Shown piece by piece: positions 60,477-64,000 of a stretch of DNA of 64,000 nucleotides. Source of the DNA: Bacteroidota bacterium (GTDB taxonomy: Bacteria; Bacteroidota; Bacteroidia; AKYH767-A; OLB10); the NCBI GenBank assembly GCA_016717325.1, contig JADKFV010000016.1, forward strand, positions 61,825-125,824, in the 5' to 3' direction. Made by a program: the position numbers and the translations under genes. Numbering within the stretch: the first letter of the stretch is position 1; the number at the start of each line of letters is the position of its first letter. The notes beneath the pieces are model-generated. The model saw only the letters and a program-made list of their open reading frames with translations. It ran no database searches and was not told the DNA's origin.

Positions 60477-63400
60477 ATGAAACTTTATTCTGAAAATTTT
60501 TTATCTTTAATGGCTCAACAGAGCAACAGAGCAGCAGAGCAGCAGAGCAATTGGCAATCAAAAAACAAATTGCTCCTCCTACTCCTTTTAATTTTTAGTA
60601 GCATGGCCAATGCTCAATCGTGTCACCCTATCATCAGTCAAACAGGATTTATCGATCCATGCTTACCCGGTTCGTCAGTTACGCTCACAGCGAATGGCGT
60701 AGGCATGGCAACTTATTTATGGTCAACAGGTTTAACTTCGCCATTTATTAATGTAACAAGTACAGGTACGTATACTGTAACCGTTACTTTTACTGGAGGA
60801 TGCACTGGCACAGCAAGCATTACAATCGTACCAACAACCTCCTACCACATTATTATGGATGGACCTACGAGTGCGTGTAACACGGGAAATCATACCTTTA
60901 CTATAACAAATCTTATCAACCCCCTAACTGTATATACTTGGACAAATTTAAGTCCAGGTTATATAAATTCCATAACACCAGGGCCTCTTGGACAAACGGC
61001 AGTATTAAACTTAAACGGACCAAATGGTAGTACACATACTTTTACGGTAAGTTACGTTTATGGAACATGTACCATCAGTGAAACATTTTACCTTTATGAA
61101 TGTTGTGCCTCTCCACACCCATTATTATTTGTAGATGTAAATACTTCGAGCTTAAATGCAGCCACCTTCCTTAACAATACCAGCATCATAGATTTGCATG
61201 GTACAATCATTGTTGATAATAACTTTGTGATTAGCAATTGTCCAAATGTTAGAATGGGCGTTGGCTCACAATTTATTGTTCAACCCGGTTTCAGATTACA
61301 AGTTGACAATAGCCATTTGCAAGGTGGATGCGATTTGATGTGGAAAGGAATTTTATCGGAGGTAGGCGGCTATATTCGATTTGCTGAAACGAGTATAATA
61401 GAAGATGCCGAAATTGCTATGGATGTGCGCGGAGGGTCAGGTACTATATTTGAATTGGATGCCTCATCAAACAATCCTCCTAACATTGTACGTAACTGTG
61501 TATATGGAGTGCAAATAACCAACGATTTTACTAATATAGGAATAGGACATACAAATTTTGATTTTACAGGATTTTTGCACCCTCCATATCCGGGTCAACA
61601 ATTTATTGGAACCGATAGACCACGAGCTGCATTTTTGCTACAAGATGTATTTATACCGCAAAACTATGGTTTTCTTAACCACCCCATAGTTATTGATGGT
61701 TGGGCTTGCGGCTACGAATTACATAATTCTACTGCTTCTATTCAATTCAATCAATTTTACCATATTCAACCCGGACTAAACTATGGTAATTTTTTAACTA
61801 CTTCAAACGGATTTGCTGTTTGGCTGAGGCTAATAATAATCGTAGAGTATCGGTAGATGGATGGGGTGCATCGGTTACCAGTCCAGTTACATTTGAAGAC
61901 TGCCGTGGAGGGGTGTTTTCGCAGGCTATGTCAACTACTGTTACCAATTGTAGAATGGAAAACATGCTTCTAGGTATCCATAGCCAACTTGCCCAAATGC
62001 CTTCGAGGTTGATTTTTCAAAATAATAATATTGAAGCCGAAGTGCCGGCCATAAGTTATACTTGTAGTGACCGCAACCGAGGTATAACATTATTGAATGA
62101 TGCCACTGCGCTAATAAACGTAGGAACAAATGAAATACGATTGAATAGAAATTGTACTTCGTTGCTGGCAAATGAAGGTATTGTTTTTTTAGATATTCCG
62201 TTAGCCGACAATATCAATGGAAATATTTTTAACAACAATATTATAATGCAAAACTGGGCCCGATGGGGAATTAACTGTGATGGTATACGAGGCAGCATTG
62301 TAGACAATAATCAAATGAATTTATCAAATGTAACTGGGCCGGCAGCATTAGGCCTACGCAGTAACGATTGCGAGCGTTTGACGGTATCAAATAATATTGC
62401 TTTTTCCTTCACTTTTCAAGCAAGCGCTGCTGGTTTTAGAACCCTCAACAGCATTAATTGGAACTATGATTGCAACAACAGCGACTTACTACGCACAGGT
62501 TTCAGGTTCGAAGGTTTTTGCTCCAGTATTGATGGCTTTACAGCCAATACCATGGGTCGTAGCAATTATGGTTTGGCTATTTCGGGTGTTGGTACTGTAA
62601 TAGGGCAGCAAACATTGCGTGGTAATTTTTGGAATGGTACAGTAGTGGCAATCCTTGGGATTATTTTCCCGGTAATGGCATGGCTGCAATTTTAAGTGGG
62701 GCGGGATTTGCAGGCAATGAATTTGAAGTACATACACCAGAAAATTTACCGCCCAGTTATCATCCAAAACATACTCTTCCACCCTTCTATACTGATTTGA
62801 GCTTTACAATAACAGGCACAACAGCAGCAACATGCAATCCACAACCAATACCATTTGCACCGCCCATTGATAGCACACAAATATTTGTAGATGCAATAAA
62901 TGGCGATACTACACAAAACAATAATGACAATACAATGGCCGATTGGAGTAAAACAGGATACATATATGAAACGGCAGATGTGGATAGTGCCTTGCGATAT
63001 TCTGACCCCATTATCGAAAATTATTATGATTCGCTATCGAGTGAAGGCATAGGTTGGTTACGCGCAATAAAAAGAAATTGGGAAGTGCTTAATCCTGAAA
63101 ATGAATTGATGGCAAACCAATATCAATTGAATTTATATAACATGGATAGTATATGCGAATTGAATAGAACATTAATTGAAAACATTGCAACAAATAATTC
63201 ATTTTATAGCGATAGCATAAAATCCAATTTGCAATTAATGGCATACAATAATCAATTAATGGAGTTAATAAATACAAACAATGCCATAGCATTGGCCATA
63301 GAAAATAACGAAAGCCAAAAATGTGATGCAGAAATTATTGTTTGTACCAATGCAATTACCAATTCAATTTACGAACAAAACAAAATTGCTATAATGCAAA

Positions 63401-63867
63401 TTTATTTTGCAACCGTTGGTAGGCATTATTATATATTTAGCGAAGAACAAGCAGGTACGCTATTAAGCATAGGCAGCCAATGCGCAAGTTACGGTGGCCC
63501 GGCAGTATTTGAAGCACGTAATTTATATCTACTCATAAATCCAACTTATGATTTTGATTTATATCCATGCTCAACTGGTAATGGAAAATTTGCTTTTGAA
63601 AATGGTGATGAAGCACAGATTGTTATTGAAAACACTTTAGAAATTACTCCAAATCCAGCAACTGGAAATTCAATTAATTTAATTGCAAATAACAATGTGG
63701 TGGAAGTTAGTTTTATAAACACGTTGGGGCAATTAATTTTCAAAACTCAATTAATAAATGGTGCTGTGGATATTAGTAATTTACCTAACGGTATATTTAT
63801 GCTTCAATGTAAATATGATAACGAAGACATTACAACTGTTACTGCCAAATTTGTAATTGCCAGATGA
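60477..63867 (+). CDS. Secreted beta-helix-like protein with T9SS type A sorting domain, two frameshifts
   Basis: A surface protein of about 1130 residues after repair. The N-terminus is unusual: 27 residues with QQSNRAAEQQSNWQ precede the signal peptide core KNKLLLLLLLIFSSMANAQ. Cys-containing Ig-like segments follow (CLPGSSVTLTANGVGMATYL). Then comes a region of repeated short strands with many Asn turns (DLHGTIIVDNNFVI; NCRMENMLLGI; NNNIIMQNWARWGI), which looks like a parallel beta-helix. The sorting domain is at the end (LEITPNPATGNSINLIANNN; LPNGIFMLQCKYD). Breaks: T3 at 61819-61821 should be T4 (FAVLAEANNNRR), and one base is missing near 62641 (WNGTSSGNPWDYFPGNG). The stop overlaps the next ATG. 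Confidence 0.8.
60519..60550 (+). repeat. 8-bp tandem repeat (four copies of CAGAGCAR) in the 5' coding region
   Basis: CAGAGCAA, CAGAGCAG, CAGAGCAG and CAGAGCAA stand head to tail, 42 bases after the cargo gene ATG and before its signal peptide. Eight is not a multiple of three, so gain or loss of a unit changes the reading frame. Confidence 0.93.
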
Positions 63868-64000
63868 AATCGAAATTACTTACCGCCTCCATTATTTTTT
63901 TAATGGAGGCGTTTTACTTTGTTGCTATTGCTCAAACGCCTAATAGTTGGATTCTTTTTGGTTACCCAAATAATAATGTCTTGGAGTTTTCCCCAAATTA
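63864..64000 (+). CDS. Secreted protein, N-terminal fragment cut by the window edge
   Basis: The ATG at 63864 overlaps the TGA of the preceding cargo gene (ATGA), and the frame is open to the window end (45 complete codons). It encodes MKSKLLTASIIFLMEAFYFV then AIAQTPNSWILFGYPN, a plausible signal peptide with cleavage after AIAQ. A second ATG lies at 63903. The mature part is too short to identify; the genomic setting suggests another T9SS cargo. A strong hairpin lies inside its first codons (listed separately), which raises some doubt about expression. Confidence 0.6.
   Translation, partial: MKSKLLTASIIFLMEAFYFVAIAQTPNSWILFGYPNNNVLEFSPN
63884..63920 (+). terminator. Terminator-like hairpin within the start of the last ORF
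   Basis: CGCCTCCATTA, loop TTTTTT and TAATGGAGGCG form a perfect 11-bp stem at 63884-63911, followed by TTTTACTTT. It is 17 bases after the stop of the preceding cargo gene, the expected place for its terminator, but it also lies inside the signal-peptide codons of the next ORF. Confidence 0.7.

Noticed and set aside
8870..63867. Programmed ribosomal frameshifting as the explanation for the broken genes
   Set aside because: The breaks go in both directions, lack a common slippery heptamer or downstream structure, and hit many unrelated families that are never frameshifted in relatives. Compensating indels in mscL and P5C dehydrogenase make no sense as programmed events.
1..64000. Prophage, integrative element, insertion sequence, tRNA or rRNA
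   Set aside because: No integrase, transposase, phage structural gene, tRNA cloverleaf or rRNA segment was recognised on either strand; only small non-coding repeats are present.

Overview
The window looks like a chromosomal segment of an uncultured or little-studied member of the Bacteroidota, probably of the Chitinophagia/Saprospiria type. Evidence: a SecD-SecF fusion, many secreted proteins with type IX secretion (T9SS) C-terminal sorting domains, a PorV-family outer membrane protein beside a TonB-dependent receptor, BshB1 of bacillithiol synthesis, DUF3822-RsmD gene order, promoters of the TTTG-N19-21-TAnnTTTG type, and A/T-rich DNA with no visible Shine-Dalgarno signals. I see no rRNA, tRNA, CRISPR array, prophage or intact insertion sequence.

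Layout. 0-3.7 kb (minus strand): ABC permease, small membrane protein, aspartate kinase, PaiB-like protein and the first codons of a probable heme A synthase. 4-8.9 kb (plus): SecDF, a secreted T9SS cargo and TatA. 8.9-21.3 kb (minus): a gliding-motility-type cargo, HIT protein and GreA, then a three-gene unit (TonB receptor, giant T9SS cargo, PorV). 21.4-33.6 kb: a small membrane-anchored protein, SMC, a divergent DEAD-box helicase, a BNR/Ig-like cargo, an alpha/beta hydrolase, a TerB-like protein and a DMT transporter. 33.6-45.8 kb: repeat-rich gaps, BshB1, another cargo, the DUF3822-RsmD-SanA operon, a lipoprotein, SDR, amino-acid permease, two small HTH regulators and a tandem pair of paralogous secreted proteins. 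45.8-60.1 kb: a cargo, P5C dehydrogenase, a RecB-like helicase-nuclease, two DUF3078 proteins around an M1 peptidase, MscL, a LOG-family protein and UvrA. 60.5-64 kb: a beta-helix-like cargo carrying an 8-bp tandem repeat before its signal peptide, followed by the start of another secreted protein.

The main theme is protein export and surface display: SecDF and Tat export, PorV as a T9SS outer membrane component, and about nine T9SS cargos plus a TonB receptor. Around them lie DNA maintenance genes (SMC, UvrA, RecB-like) and central metabolism.

A major caveat: I can place about 28 single-base indels in 14 genes, mostly at short A/T runs. After correction every one of these genes has a length divisible by three and the expected family sequence. 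MscL carries three compensating deletions, and the catalytic Cys of P5C dehydrogenase is hidden by a compensating pair. The indels are patchy and hit housekeeping genes, so sequencing or assembly error is the most likely cause. I therefore annotate these genes as single, frame-interrupted CDSs. Their coordinates span the whole gene.
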